Shown: piece by piece, positions 33,486 to 44,519 of the stretch
How the letters are laid out: each line of letters begins with the position of its first letter
Numbering within the stretch: the first letter of the stretch is position 1
Origin: Batillaria attramentaria
Lineage: Eukaryota > Mollusca > Gastropoda > Batillariidae
Assembly: GCA_018292915.2 (NCBI GenBank)
Contig: JACVVK020000285.1
Span: forward strand, 642,501 to 706,500
Direction of reading: 5' to 3'
Length of the DNA: 64,000 bases
Notes under the pieces: generated by a model
Database searches by the model: none
The model's input: the letters and a program-made list of their open reading frames with translations, nothing else
What the model was told of the DNA's origin: nothing
Position numbers and translations under genes: made by a program

Positions 33486-34128
33486 GTGATTGTGAATCAT
33501 GGACTACAATCAACCATGCAGTACGGAATTGCTGCAACATTGAAAATAGAACTAATTGCAGACTGCTTGTAGACACTCTCTCTCTCTCTCTCTCGCTCTC
33601 TCGCTCTCTCACGCTCGCTCTATTTCAGTTTTCACTTTATAAACTACACACGAAAAAACAACGTAACTCCCAGTAACCTATAATGTTTCGGCTAGCTTGT
33701 GTTGTCCTGAGCATCAGTTCTTACTCATTATTCGGTGTTTTGAAAATTGTATACAGTACGCCACTTCATACCATAATTGGTATTCTATTATATGGAAGAC
33801 AGTACATATGTCTCAAGTGTACTTCCACATTGTTTCAAGTTTCTTTGGTGGAGACTTCCACAGAGGTGCCAACTAGTACGGACTGGCCGTATTATTTTCT
33901 GCATAACTCAAGTACGGAAATACAGTTTGATCACGAAAATACGGGGGAGACACATTTGAAATATTTCAAAAGGATTGTTAGGAAAGAACCCCCCAGATGT
34001 TTGGTCATTCAGACTTCTGCATGCTGAGTTCAGTGATTGCTGTGATATGAAACAAATGATAATAATAGCGCTGTAACTATCAGCGATTTGTGTTTTCTGT
34101 TTATATTTTTTCTTTGTACGGCGGAATA

Positions 34129-34190
34129 TTCAATTCAATTCAATTCAATATAACTTTATTGTCTGTCGATGGCAGAAAATTTTCTTCTGG

Positions 34191-34248
<58 letters not shown>
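34129..34248 (+). repeat. Probable retroelement 3' tail and CA microsatellite
   Basis: Repeats of CAATT, then ATAACTTTATTGTCTGTCGA and a CA run of about 55 bp from 34193. AACTTTATTGTC followed by a simple repeat is a common 3' end of invertebrate non-LTR elements. Family assignment is inference. Confidence 0.5.
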
Positions 34249-34249
<1 letters not shown>

Positions 34250-35034
34250 CTACATTAATTTATCTAGACATATAAGTCCATACATATTAAACACAGATCC
34301 TAAAGTAATGTGTGATGTCCAAGTCTAATACTATCCTACTAAACTAAGAAATCTAAACTAAAAGATGGCAAGGGCATAGCGGACATGACACAGCTGAGTA
34401 CTGACAAGTACCGAAAAATGCTGACATATATGTGTGAAATAGTACTAACAGACACTTCAGGGAGTTGGCACCTGTGCTTTCATGTGCAGGCTCAGTGTTT
34501 CAAAGTATAGTTCAGGTTCTAGCCTGCAATACGCAACATGGGAAACAAATGCTACAAAATGCGATGTGCAATTTCATAATTTTCTGAGATGGTACTGTCT
34601 CTTGTTTAAATCATGAAATAAAAAAAAATGTGCATATGCTTGCACGTGTGTGTGTGTGTGTGTGTGTAGTTTTGTGTATCATGCAGGTCAACCAAGTTTT
34701 AATCGTACACTGTATCGGTAGCTCTACTGATCAGCATATTGAAGCCAACCTGCTTTTGCATACACACTTACAAAACCATCATGACACCGTCATCCATACA
34801 GGTTTCTTCTTTTCTTTTCTTCTTTGGAAGTAAGGTGCACATCCATGTATTGTGCACACGTTCTTGTCCTTTCTGTCACCGTTTCTACAGCATGTGTTTG
34901 TCTTCGCTTTGTGGTTGCATGTGCCTCTAATGATAAATGGGTATGATGTATTTATAACTGGATTTTAGAATATCGTACTTCACAAACAGTACCGTTTTCC
35001 TGATGAGACAGTCATGTAGCCTCCCCTTCCGCAG

Positions 35035-35154
35035 AAACACGGGAGGAACTGACTGAGTCGCTGTTCCTGTGCTCGGCGTGTAACAGGCCTTATGCCCGCT
35101 GCTCCAGTCTTCTGGCGCACAAAAAGCAGCAGCATGGTGCCTCAAGTGAGAAAG
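35035..35154 (+). CDS. Cassette 6 exon A (one C2H2 finger)
   Basis: 120 nt, phase 1 to 1, between CCTTCCGCAG and GTAGGT. Reads ETREELTES then finger LFLCSACNRPY, ending HKKQQH. Confidence 0.88.
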
Positions 35155-35878
35155 GTAGGTAACATTCTCTTGCCTTTTTTTTTTTTTTTTGCTTTTTGCT
35201 TTTTTTAAAAGTGAAAGTCAGGTCTTGGTTTCTGGATTCTAGTGTTTGTAGTGTGAAACCCTCAGAGGTTTTGTAACAGTAATAATGTTGTAAGTGTTGC
35301 ACAAGCTGTATTTTACAAAGCACACAGCAGAATACCATTTAACAGTAACAATAATCCTGAGTGTATTGGTAATGACTTGGCTCATGTGGGAAAAAAGTAA
35401 ACCTGAATAATAATTGTCTGTGCTTTTGAATGTGTGTGTCCTTAGTGAAGATCTGCCAATTATTTCATCATTTGATTTTTTTTAATTTTTTTTTTTTAAC
35501 AATTACACAAGCAAAATAAGTAATAACTCTCTGTGTTTCCATCTATCCAAATTTACTTGGCAAAATTTAGCAGTGGCATTTTCTCTGCAACAGCAACTAG
35601 CAGAGAGTTCATACTTGGCACCCTGGTAGTAATGTCTTGCTGAATGACTTCTTTTGGAAGTGAAGGTCTGAGAATTTGGGTGATGTTTCCAGAAGCAAGT
35701 GTTGAAGTTCAGCATTTTCACTTTCTGGCAAGATAAAAAGATTGAACTTAGAAACGATTGAGTGATAACGCCTGATTGGCTTGCCCTAAGTATCACATGT
35801 AATCTGTAAAGCCATATTGCTAAATGATGTCAGCATAGCATTGAGGTGATGAGTTGAAGGGCATTGGTACTGTTGCAG
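35155..35878 (+). other. Cassette 6 intron A-B
   Basis: 724 bp with T-rich runs near 35175-35207 and 35478-35498. Nothing else seen. Confidence 0.6.
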
Positions 35879-35928
35879 CTGAGGGCGAGCAGCAGTCACT
35901 TGGAGAGGTTGTCGTCAGATGTAGAAAT
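35879..35928 (+). CDS. Cassette 6 exon B (linker)
   Basis: 50 nt, phase 1 to 0, between ACTGTTGCAG and GTAAGT. Encodes AEGEQQSLGEVVVRCRN. Confidence 0.86.
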
Positions 35929-36321
35929 GTAAGTCTGTGTATTTGACCACTCTCAAGCTTCTGGAATCCTCTCTCTCTCTCATTTTTTGTCATCTTTTTT
36001 CCCCCTGTTTTGACTCGATTTTATTTTTGCCAGCTCTGACTGATTAAATAATGGATTTACTGGGGTTTGTCATTTTCAGATAAATTATTTTCTTCAGGAA
36101 ATGCAAGTTGCAATCCTCATGGTCTGTATGTGTCTTGGCGTGTATGAGAGGGCCGAGCATATGCCAGCCCCCTCCCCCTCCAGTTTGCGTGTTGCTTTTT
36201 GTTTATCTTGTGGGGGGGGGGGGGGGGGGTGTCATTACTCTGATCAGCATTATGATTAGCATTATCCATTTATCCATTGTTTCATTAATTTTTTTTGTCC
36301 TATTTTTTTGTCCCTTTGCAG

Positions 36322-37071
36322 GAGTTTGGGGTTTCATACTTCGTCTGCCTCAAGTGCAACGGCTATCTGCCCAGCCGAGAAAGGATGGCTGCTCACATCC
36401 GCATTGACAGCAAAGGTATCACCTGTCAAAAGGTGTGTCCTTCGGGCAGCAGGTTGCCATGGCGACAACAGGTGCTGCTGCTGAATGACAACCTATCGGA
36501 GCGTAAAGATTTTCTGTGCGACAGCTGCGGCACTACGTGCAAGGACAAATCTACCTTTTTGAGACACATGGCAACACACTATCCTGATGTCCCAGCTTCG
36601 CTTGCTGTCAAGCGATTCAAGTGTGAGCTGTGCAGCTACTCGACAAACTACCGCGGGTACATACAGCGCCACGTTCTGGCCCGCCACACCCCGGAGCCTC
36701 GCCCCAGACCCTTCGTCTGTGACCAGTGCGGAAAGTCGTACCTGGATCGCTCCATGCTGAGTCAGCACCGTCAGCAGATCCACGTGCGCGACAAGACTTT
36801 CCACTGCCACTTCTGCCCAAAGTTCTTCTACCAGAAACGCCTGCTGACTCAGCACCTGAGGACACACTCAGGCCTTAGGCCCCACGGGTGCACTGAGTGT
36901 GGGCAGCGTTTTACCACAGACTACAACCTGAAAGTTCACATGAGAATTCACACTGGGGAGAGGCCCTACAAGTGTGCTCAGTGTGATGCGGCTTTCGCGC
37001 AGAAGAACAGTTTGGACGTTCACATGAAGAAACACCAGAAGATGGGCGCTGTTGGTGTTCCCCATATGTGA
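36322..37071 (+). CDS. Cassette 6 exon C: terminal zinc-finger exon
   Basis: 750 nt, 249 residues and TGA, acceptor TCCCTTTGCAG. C2HC-like finger (FVCLKCNGYL) then six C2H2 fingers: LCDSC, FKCELC, FVCDQC, FHCHFC, HGCTEC and YKCAQC. The last reads FAQKNSLDVHMKKHQK, followed by MGAVGVPHM. Codon use is clearly GC-richer than in the type II cassettes that follow. It is the last type I cassette. A poly-G run (36212-36229) lies in the intron just upstream. Confidence 0.92.
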   Translation, partial: EFGVSYFVCLKCNGYLPSRERMAAHIRIDSKGITCQKVCPSGSRLPWRQQVLLLNDNLSERKDFLCDSCGTTCKDKSTFLRHMATHYPDVPASLAVKRFKCELCSYSTNYRGYIQRHVLARHTPEPRPRPFVCDQCGKSYLDRSMLSQHRQQIHVRDKTFHCHFCPKFFYQKRLLTQHLRTHSGLRPHGCTECGQRFTTDYNLKVHMRIHTGERPYKCAQCDAAFAQKNSLDVHMKKHQKMGAVGVPHM

Positions 37072-37933
37072 TTAATATTTTATTATGTCTTCCCACATTG
37101 AACTGTTGGAAGTGCGCTTCACTGGCTGTGAATATTGACAAGACACAATGTGTGCACTTTGTGTTTGTGTTTGCTGAAACGTTATAATAATATACTGAGT
37201 CTTCAAAATACACTTTTTTATACTTTTTTTTAATCCTGTTGAGAAGTCACTGTTGTCTTGCGCAGTAATGTCACACAGAACGTAGCTTACCATTGGAAGG
37301 CAATCTGCAGTGATCTGGATTTCTCTTCTGCTGTGAAAAGTCCACGTGGCAAACAAATGCCACAAAATACGACATGCAGTTCATAATTTTTTTAAAGTTT
37401 CGAGATGATACAGTCTCTTGTTTAAATCATGAAATTAAAAACAAAAAAGATTTTTAAGCGTGCACACTTGATATTTGTGTGTGCGTGTGTACATGAGGTC
37501 GGGACAGGCTCCGTGAAGAAGTCTGCACATGATTTTGACTTGATTTGGAAAGGACAAATCCATCCAAATTCCTGCCCACCAGGGATTCGAACCAGGCAAC
37601 TCAGGATCCGAAGTTGGATACCTTAACCACTAGACCAAATCCCCTTGTTAAACCCCTTTAAGTTTTTGCACTTACAATTGGACAGGTGGTCAACACGGAC
37701 TTTGGAAAATATCCAAGGAAGGTGCATGATCATGCAGTTACTCACACTCCCAAAAATAGTGCGAATGAATGAAACAACACTCCTGAGTGAATGAGAAACA
37801 TGAAAGGTGATGGAGTCTCCCTGACATCGCTGTATGTTTAGAATGCTTGCTTACAGCAGTGTTTAGTTATCAAACAGGTGGTGAATACTGAACAAAGACT
37901 GACCGGGAGGGTGTAAATTTTTGTAATCCACAG
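37072..37933 (+). other. Spacer between cassettes 6 and 7
   Basis: Boundary between type I and type II cassettes. It contains a minus-strand tRNA-derived SINE (37505-37650), which could mark a recombination joint, though nothing proves that. Confidence 0.5.
37505..37650 (-). mobile_element. tRNA-derived SINE on the minus strand
   Basis: On the minus strand: GGGGATTTGGTCTAGTGGTT followed by AAGG (A-box-like), then CCTGGTTCGAATCCCTGG (B-box-like). The cloverleaf arms do not continue as in a working tRNA gene and the sequence runs on into a non-tRNA body, so it is called a SINE. Confidence 0.75.
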
Positions 37934-38050
37934 AGACTACGAGGGAGCCTGTGACAGGAACCCTGTATGTGTGCACGGAATGCAGACAACCTTTTGCAAC
38001 ACTGAGAAGATTTCAGCATCACTTCAGAGTATCTAACCGACACTCAGCAG
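37934..38050 (+). CDS. Cassette 7 exon A (atypical finger)
   Basis: 117 nt, phase 1 to 1, between GTAATCCACAG and GTAGAG. Reads ETTREPVTGT then LYVCTECRQPF with QHHFRVSNRH: the second histidine spacing is longer than in a standard C2H2 finger. First of the type II A exons, which share the core EPVRGTLYVC. Confidence 0.88.
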
Positions 38051-38520
38051 GTAGAGATGTTTAAGTTGTTTTTCTGTCTGTTGGGGGGGGGGGCCTTAGC
38101 TACCAAACCTCCTGTGTTCTTATATTTTGCACATACATGTACATGTACCAGGTATTTCAAGGACACATGAACAATACATGTGTATATAAGAGTAATGACA
38201 TCTGCAGTCTTTTACCATCTATAGGTTTTGTGTGTGTTGTAATGTTAGTGTGTGTTTTAAGAATTGAACAGAGGAGGATGCTTTTAGTATTTGATTTTTA
38301 CTCATTCATGCATGTATTTGTATGACAAAGATATAGCTGAAGCCCTGGATCTTTTCTCTTTTTTTTTTTTCCTTTAAAAAGATTGCTACATGGGCTTACT
38401 GAAGACATTTTGTCAGTTCTGGCTTAGTTTTCAGGTTTTCTGACAGGTGCTTGGAAAACTTTTGTCATAATTTGCTCATGTTTAGATTGTCTGCTGATTT
38501 TTCTCTATCAATATTTTCAG
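38051..38520 (+). other. Cassette 7 intron A-B with poly-G tract
   Basis: A G run at about 38083-38093 begins 33 nt after the donor. The surrounding sequence is homologous to the same place in cassettes 8 and 9. Confidence 0.7.
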
Positions 38521-38570
38521 GTGGCCACTACGAAGTTCAGCTTGGAGATGCAGTCGCACGTTGCTCCAGT
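38521..38570 (+). CDS. Cassette 7 exon B (linker)
   Basis: 50 nt, phase 1 to 0, between AATATTTTCAG and GTAAGA. Encodes GGHYEVQLGDAVARCSS, the typical type II linker. Confidence 0.88.
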
Positions 38571-38920
38571 GTAAGAGTTTTTTTTTGGTTGGCAGTTAAA
38601 TTAATCAATCAAAATCTGGTTTAAAATTGATTGTCTCTGAGGCGCCAAAGTACAGTATTTTGTGATATCTTTGAATGTTTACTTACTGTGCATTACATTG
38701 ACATGAACAGATGCGGTTTCTATTTTGATTGTCACACACACACACCCACAAACACACAAAGCCAAGGTAACTACCTAGATGGAAAAATGGCATAGGACTT
38801 ACGTTGCTTTTGTGTACAAATAAAACAACTTTTTGCTTAACTGGTTTAAAAAATGCAAAAAGAAATCCGGATTACTTACAAATGTTTCTCCTTTGACTTT
38901 TGCCTTTCATGTGTGAACAG

Positions 38921-39637
38921 GAGATCAAGGGAGAGAACCGGGTGCACTACTATGCATGTCTGAAGTGTGACTTGGAGCACCACACAGCAAGGAAAATAAT
39001 TGAACAGATTTGCATCAGCGAAGAGGGAGAGATCTCATGCAAGGCGCAGCATCCATCAGGACCTACCTTAACCGTGCAAAACGTTGATGTCACTTTAGAG
39101 GAACACTTCGGTATTCTGGCCGAATGGCATTGCTCCCAGTGCGATGTGCGGCTCATTGGACTAAGGCGGATGGAGGAGCACCGGAAACAACACACTCCGG
39201 CATACTGTTGTGATGTGTGTGGAGAAGGGTTTCTGAGCCGTTACCGGCTAAACGGTCATTATGCTAGGAAGCATCAGACAGGGCCTCGTGCCCTTCGCTG
39301 GATTTGTGACCGGTGTGGGCTAGCATTGGCGAGCAAAGTGGGTTTGAAAGACCATGAGAAGACGCATACGGAGGTCAGACCGTTCGCATGCACCCTCTGC
39401 CCAAAACGTTTTAAAGGTAGTCGTGACCGGGATATTCATGTCAAAACTCATTCTGGTGAAAGGCCTCATACTTGCAGTGTTTGCGGACAGTCGTTCACCA
39501 GACGTACCAACTTGAACACTCACATGCGTTTACATACAGGGGTCAAGCCGTACCAGTGCTCCCTGTGTGAGGTGGCCTTTGTTCAGCTGAACAGTTTGAA
39601 TGTGCACATGAAGAAACATCAGAAAACAGGGAGATGA
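38921..39637 (+). CDS. Cassette 7 exon C: terminal zinc-finger exon
   Basis: 717 nt, 238 residues and TGA, acceptor GTGTGAACAG. Starts EIKGENRVHYYACLKC. The C2HC-like finger has Q where every other cassette has its ligand histidine (KIIEQICIS against KLIEHICIS in cassette 8), so this finger is probably broken. Six C2H2 fingers follow: WHCSQC, YCCDVC, WICDRC, FACTLC, HTCSVC and YQCSLC. The last reads FVQLNSLNVHMKKHQK. Close paralogue of cassette 8. Confidence 0.92.
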   Translation, partial: EIKGENRVHYYACLKCDLEHHTARKIIEQICISEEGEISCKAQHPSGPTLTVQNVDVTLEEHFGILAEWHCSQCDVRLIGLRRMEEHRKQHTPAYCCDVCGEGFLSRYRLNGHYARKHQTGPRALRWICDRCGLALASKVGLKDHEKTHTEVRPFACTLCPKRFKGSRDRDIHVKTHSGERPHTCSVCGQSFTRRTNLNTHMRLHTGVKPYQCSLCEVAFVQLNSLNVHMKKHQKTGR

Positions 39638-40160
39638 AACATGTTTCAGCTACCAGAATTTAGTATGATCTGAAAATTTATCATTGGATGGAAAATTATA
39701 GTAGAATTAGAATGATGCTGTTAAAAGAATTAGTAAAACCTAGACAGTGTTGCAAATGCATGTACCAAGCTGATAAGAAGAGGCTGTGGCTAAAAGTGAT
39801 ACAATTTTATAGTCGTAGCCACAGTTTCTAAGGTTTTGTGGTAATCTCTGACATATTTTTTACTGTTTTCAACTCTGTGACTGCACAGGAGTGCAGTGGT
39901 GCTCTTTCCTCAATCACTCAACACTGGACAGGAGAGTGGGATCATGCTCTCTTGACCTCTAAATATAATCACAACAGTGTGATCCTGCTTTGCCATCCTG
40001 TGTCAGTTGATTGACGGCAGTGCATGATCACGCTTCTGTGTTGTCAGAGAGCTATTCATAAATGCCGTTCTGTTAATTCCTGCGCATTTCATGAGCATTT
40101 TGTGTGTACTGGTTTTTCTGAACTGTTCATAAAATTCATCATGAAGTTCTGGAAACCCAC

Positions 40161-40166
40161 AATAAA
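40161..40166 (+). other. Probable poly(A) signal of cassette 7
   Basis: AATAAA 524 nt after the stop, followed by a T/GT-rich element (TTTTTGTTTTTCTGTGTTGT) about 20 nt on. Confidence 0.6.
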
Positions 40167-40745
40167 GGCAGGCAATATTTTTTGTTTTTCTGTGTTGTCC
40201 AATGTTTCAGCAATCATGTCTGAAAAAGTGTGAGGTTATTTATCATGTCTAAGTGATTTTTTTCTGAACGTATACGAATGGCCTGTTCACAGGGGATGGA
40301 AGGGGACAAAACCCTCAGTCTTTCGAGAGGTAAATGATAGTTTGATATTCAGAGTTTTCGCACCAGATGCACCATTTCTTGCTTTATTGTTTCTTGTCTG
40401 TTTTTGTTTCAGGTTGAATTCAATAAATTCAGTGTTTTTGTTGTCCTCTGCTGTGTTGTTATGCATCACCATCTTACTAACAAATTCCTTGAATTGGGAC
40501 TGTACTTTTTATGGTGTGTCTTTTTATTGTATCTTCTTTGTCCTAGTATTAGCGTGTAGCTGAAATTTGGGCGTTAACTTTCATCAAGCACATCATGCCT
40601 GTTTTCCATTCCATAGTCCGCTGGACAGAATAAGATCTTTGGTGTTTATGAGTGGGGTGTGCGTAAAGCCAAAGGTTCCGTTATTAAAGAGTGCACATGA
40701 ATTTTGTTATGATATAATGATGACTGTGTATTATACACTACAGGC

Positions 40746-40908
40746 GGGGAGCCAGGGTGGCCGAATGGTAGAGCGTTGGACTTCTAATGGACTTCTAATG
40801 CTCGGGTCGTGAGTTCGTATCTTGGCTGGAGCCAAATATTTGCCCCGTCTTTGATATCACCCGTATGTGGTGGAAAAGGACGTTAAACCCCAAAACACCC
40901 ACCCACCC
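40746..40908 (+). mobile_element. tRNA-derived SINE with target duplication
   Basis: GGTGGCCGAATGGTAGAGCG (A box) and GGGTCGTGAGTTCGTATC (B box), then the family body and CACCCACCCACCC tail. TTATACACTACAGGC is present intact on both sides (40731-40745 and 40909-40923), a perfect 15-bp target duplication, so the insertion is young. A 12-bp internal repeat (GGACTTCTAATG) is doubled in the head. Confidence 0.9.
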
Positions 40909-41189
40909 TTATACACTACAGGCACATTACCCAGTGTCTTGAATTGGCTGGAAGCACCGTGAACTGAACCCAACACACAGGTTCACGTGAATCACACGCA
41001 TTCTCTCATGAAAAAAATTTTCCCGGAGAAGGACTTGAACCTGATCTCTCGCATTGGTGACGAAGTCCACAGACTGCCCCGTCGATTTGATAAGGGCAGA
41101 ATGCTTGACCAACATCCTTAATCCTGAAAGGGAATAGAACCTTTTATCGTAGGCCAGATCTCCTGCACAATACAATCCAGAGTTTTCAC

Positions 41190-41420
41190 ATTAGGTGCCC
41201 CTGATTATGGAAAATACACCACATGAGTTCGTTCATTTAGGCAAAAAAAAAAAAAAACCCTGCGATTGTTGCCAAGCTTTTTTTTTTTTTTTTTTTTTTT
41301 AAATGAAATCAACGTGTGGCATATTTTCCATAATCGAGGGTACCAAATTGAGAAAATTATTTACACCCCGTCCGTACTTGGATTTCTTTGATCTGAAAGC
41401 TGACATCAGCATTCCAGCCT
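41190..41420. mobile_element. Foldback element, copy 1
   Basis: Left arm GGTGCCCCTGATTATGGAAA and right arm TTTCCATAATCGAGGGTACC are near-perfect inverted repeats. Inside are a poly-A run and a poly-T run. The stretch after the right arm (GAAAATTATTTACACC, then CTGAAAGCTGACATCAGCAT) occurs in the opposite orientation near 57240-57310, beside another foldback. They are two copies of one family. Confidence 0.65.
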
Positions 41421-41999
41421 GCTTCGCTCGTGCCCGCTAATCTGTGTGTATTGATGACAAACGCAGTCCGTAAGGAAAGGGAGGTTGAAACCATAACTTC
41501 ACTTTAGTCATTTTCACAGAGTGTGCCACACACTCACTTTTTGTCCTATTAGCGTAGTAACAGAAATTTGGGCTGCTACAACAAAGGAAAAGCTCCATCG
41601 CCATTTCTACACTGCCATCTTTATTTTTCTTCTTTTTCTTGTCTTTTTTTTTCTGTATGCATGGCGCACATGTATTTGTGTTCGGTGCCACAGTCTCTCC
41701 AGTAAAGGATGAGATTTTCATATAGCATGCTTCATAATGAATGAGTCACGCGATCAAACACTTGCTCCCAGAATCTGTAAATGAATGAAAGGTCACAGTG
41801 TACCTCTGATCAATACGCTTGCAGGGATCGATTTTCTCGCGCGCCGTGCGACTATGACTCATATTTTGGTAAAATGTCGCATAGAAATTTCGCAAAAATG
41901 CGTCATATGTCGGATGACATCACAAGCGCACTTGACAACGCGAAGCAGAGATGCGCTGTCTGTGTCAGTCATAGAGTCTGTTAAACTAATCTAATATTA

Positions 42000-42212
42000 G
42001 TGATGAGTCTTACTTATCCCGCTCGCCGCGCGCGTTGCCAGGAACTCTCGCTCGAAAGAGTTGCAAAAAATATTGGTGCGTTATCAGTTTTTTTCAGTTC
42101 TGCGATCGAGAGGTCCTTTTCCGTTCAGAACCTGAACGTCACTGCACTTAGGAACAGGCTCTCGGCACAGACACGTGACAGAGTGATGCGGGTGAACTTG
42201 ATTGTCTCATAG
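42000..42212 (+). pseudogene. hAT-family transposase remnant (C-terminal dimerisation region)
   Basis: An open frame ends IERSFSVQNLNVTALRNRLS and then RVMRVNLIVS, which matches the C-terminal block of hAT transposases (the E-R-x-F-S, then N-x-L-R-x-R-L-S pattern before the conserved M-R). Upstream, 41780-41990 has coding-like frames with stops and may be more of the same element. BED finger and catalytic regions are missing, so this is a dead fragment. Confidence 0.6.
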
Positions 42213-42426
42213 AAAATGAAAATGTCTCATAAAAATGACTGGTCAAGGAAACAATGTCTCATTGGCATATTTGAGTAAATCCATCCCTGCGCTTGCATGA
42301 ATAGTGCTTATTCGTCTCTGACATGCTTATCATTTATGCATAACAGCAGTGAAACAGTTATAATGCGGATGGCGAACACTTGGTAATATAGATTGATGGG
42401 GAGGACATGAATTTTTGACTCTACAG

Positions 42427-42543
42427 AGACTGTGAGGGAGCCTGTGAGAGGAACCCTGTATGTGTGCGCAGAATGCAGACAACCGTTCGCAACTCGGAGA
42501 AAACTTCAACTTCACTTCAGAACATGTGATCAACCCTCAGCAG
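42427..42543 (+). CDS. Cassette 8 exon A (C2HC-type finger)
   Basis: 117 nt, phase 1 to 1, between GACTCTACAG and GTAAGA. Reads ETVREPVRGTLYVCAECRQP and ends LHFRTCDQPSAG, so the fourth ligand is Cys instead of His. Confidence 0.88.
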
Positions 42544-42946
42544 GTAAGATTTTTGTATCATAATTTTTGTGTGTACAATGTATTAGTGGTGGGGGGGGGG
42601 GGGGGGGCTTTTCTTTGCCAAACCTCCTGAGCTGTTACGTACATATTGTGCTGACCAAATTTTGCAAGGACACACAAATGATACAATGAACACATATTTA
42701 TGAGAGGCCTTGATCAAATACCTTTTTATTTTATTTTCCTTTTTTTTTTTTTTTTTGGGGGGGGGGGGGGGGTAAAGAATTAGACCAGGCTTCTTTGATC
42801 ATCATCATTTAATGCCAAACCGAGAGTTGTTTTTTTTCTGTCAGACCAGACTTCAGGTGTCTGCAAAAGGATTTATACTAATGTATGTACTGTATATTCT
42901 CGGGTTTAGATAGTCTGCTGATCGTCTCTGTATCAATCTCTCACAG
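42544..42946 (+). other. Cassette 8 intron A-B with two poly-G tracts
   Basis: G runs at about 42591-42607 (48 nt after the donor) and 42758-42772, the second preceded by a T run. Confidence 0.7.
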
Positions 42947-42996
42947 GTGGCCACCACGAAGTTCAGCTTGGAGATGCGATTGCACATTGCTCAAGC
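42947..42996 (+). CDS. Cassette 8 exon B (linker)
   Basis: 50 nt, phase 1 to 0, between TCTCTCACAG and GTAAGA. Encodes GGHHEVQLGDAIAHCSS. Confidence 0.88.
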
Positions 42997-43327
42997 GTAA
43001 GAGTTTTTGTTGGCAATTAATTATGCAAAATCTGTGAAATGAATGTCATTGATCCTTGGGCATCAAAGTATTCTATGAAAGTTATGCTTACTGCGTATTT
43101 TACACACTTTGACAGAGACAGATTTAAACTGAAAGTACACTGACCTTGAAATATGGCATTGAACTACTGTTGCTGTTGTACCAAAAGAAGAAACAAAACA
43201 GCTTTTAGGAAAACTGTTAATTGGGTTTTTGTTGTTAGCATTGTTTGTTGGTTGGTTGTTTTGTTGTTGTTTTCTGGGATGGTATATGCCTCCTTTGACT
43301 TTTTGCTTTCTTTTTTTTTTTTCACAG

Positions 43328-44047
43328 GAAATCGACAAAGAGAACCCGGTGCACTACTATGCATGTCTGAAGTGTGACTTGGAGCACCACACAGCAAGGA
43401 AACTAATTGAACATATTTGCATCAGTAATGAGGGAGAAATCTCATGCCAGAAACAACATCCATCAGGACCTACCCTAACTGTACAAAACGTCAATGTTGC
43501 TTTAAAACAACAGCTGGGTATTCTCCCTAAGTGGCATTGCTCCCAGTGCGATGTGCGGCTCATCGGATTAAGGCAGATGGAGGAGCACCGGAAACAGCAT
43601 GCTTCAACCTACGCTTGTGATGTGTGCGGGGAAGACTTTCTAAGCCTTTACAAGCTGAATGTTCACTCCGCTAGCAAGCATAAGACAGGGCCGCTTGCCC
43701 GCCACTGGATTTGTGACCGATGCGGGCAATCATTGTCTAGCCAACAAGGACTGAGAGACCACGTGCAAACACATACAGAGGTCAGAGCATTCGCGTGCAC
43801 ACTCTGCCCAAAACGTTTCAAACGTATCCGTACGTTGGATTATCATATGAAAACTCATTCCGGTGAAAGGCCTTTTATTTGCAGTGTTTGTGGACAATCA
43901 TTCACCAGAAATGACAACTTGAAAACTCACATGCGTTTACATACTGGTGACAAGCCATACCGGTGCTCCCTGTGTGAGGTGGGCTTTGCTCAGTTGAACA
44001 GTTTGAATGTGCACATGAAGAAACATCAGAAAACTGGAAGATTCTAG
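43328..44047 (+). CDS. Cassette 8 exon C: terminal zinc-finger exon
   Basis: 720 nt, 239 residues and TAG, acceptor TTTTTCACAG. Starts EIDKENPVHYYACLKC. C2HC-like finger intact, then six C2H2 fingers: WHCSQC, YACDVC, WICDRC, FACTLC, FICSVC and YRCSLC, ending FAQLNSLNVHMKKHQK. It differs from cassette 7 mainly inside the middle fingers (KRFKRIRTLDYH against KRFKGSRDRDIH), as expected if DNA specificity is being diversified. Confidence 0.92.
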   Translation, partial: EIDKENPVHYYACLKCDLEHHTARKLIEHICISNEGEISCQKQHPSGPTLTVQNVNVALKQQLGILPKWHCSQCDVRLIGLRQMEEHRKQHASTYACDVCGEDFLSLYKLNVHSASKHKTGPLARHWICDRCGQSLSSQQGLRDHVQTHTEVRAFACTLCPKRFKRIRTLDYHMKTHSGERPFICSVCGQSFTRNDNLKTHMRLHTGDKPYRCSLCEVGFAQLNSLNVHMKKHQKTGRF

Positions 44048-44488
44048 CAGCCAAAATTTAGCACCTGTATAATTAGCAGAGAATGCTTAGAAGATTACGG
44101 TAATATAAAGGTCTCCCATTTGCCCCACCCCCACCTTCAATTTTTTTTTTTTTTTTTTAATTCTTCTTGATACGAGTGTGAACAAAGTGATTCTTATGTT
44201 ATTACCATCTAATGATCTTTGATGCTTTCGAACTTTGTCATTTGTTGAAAAAAGGTAAAAAAGTACAAACAGAACATCCAATTTCTTGCACGAGCACTAT
44301 TTTTTAAAGTTTCATAATATCGCCTGTGATTTTATTTAAACAGAATACAGAAGGAACATAGAAATAAACATTATTCTGTTCATTTTTCATTTATACTATT
44401 AATAGCTACGTGTATATGTATAGTAGAGTTGAAAGGAGACATCTTGTCATCATGTCACTTTCCTTATTAAATTTTCATGAGTGAGTTT

Positions 44489-44490
<2 letters not shown>

Positions 44491-44519
<29 letters not shown>

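Larger units (their letters stand above)
33119..35034 (+). other. Spacer between cassettes 5 and 6, repeat-rich
   Basis: Holds GT and CT tracts (33386-33405, 33577-33610), a 67-bp dispersed repeat at 33419, a pair of short inverted repeats (AGGTGCCAACT near 33859, AGTTGGCACCT near 34461), a LINE-like 3' tail at 34129 with a CA tract to 34248, and AATAAA at 34617. No exon is supported. Confidence 0.55.
39638..42426 (+). other. Spacer between cassettes 7 and 8, rich in insertions
   Basis: At 2.8 kb this is the longest gap in the array. It contains a SINE (40746), a foldback element (41190) and a hAT transposase remnant (42000). These insertions probably account for much of the extra length. 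No coding exon of the array is seen. Confidence 0.6.

Noticed and set aside
33855..34475. DNA transposon bounded by AGGTGCCAACT and AGTTGGCACCT
   Set aside because: Only about 11 bp match, there is no target duplication, and the interior is a mix of other repeats. Kept as a note only.
37560..37645. tRNA gene on the minus strand
   Set aside because: It has A- and B-box-like sequences but no full cloverleaf, and it continues into a SINE body. The same applies to 16870-16965.
41030..41110. tRNA-like sequence on the minus strand with GGTTCAAGTCC
   Set aside because: The A box is poor and the arms do not pair; at most an old SINE piece.
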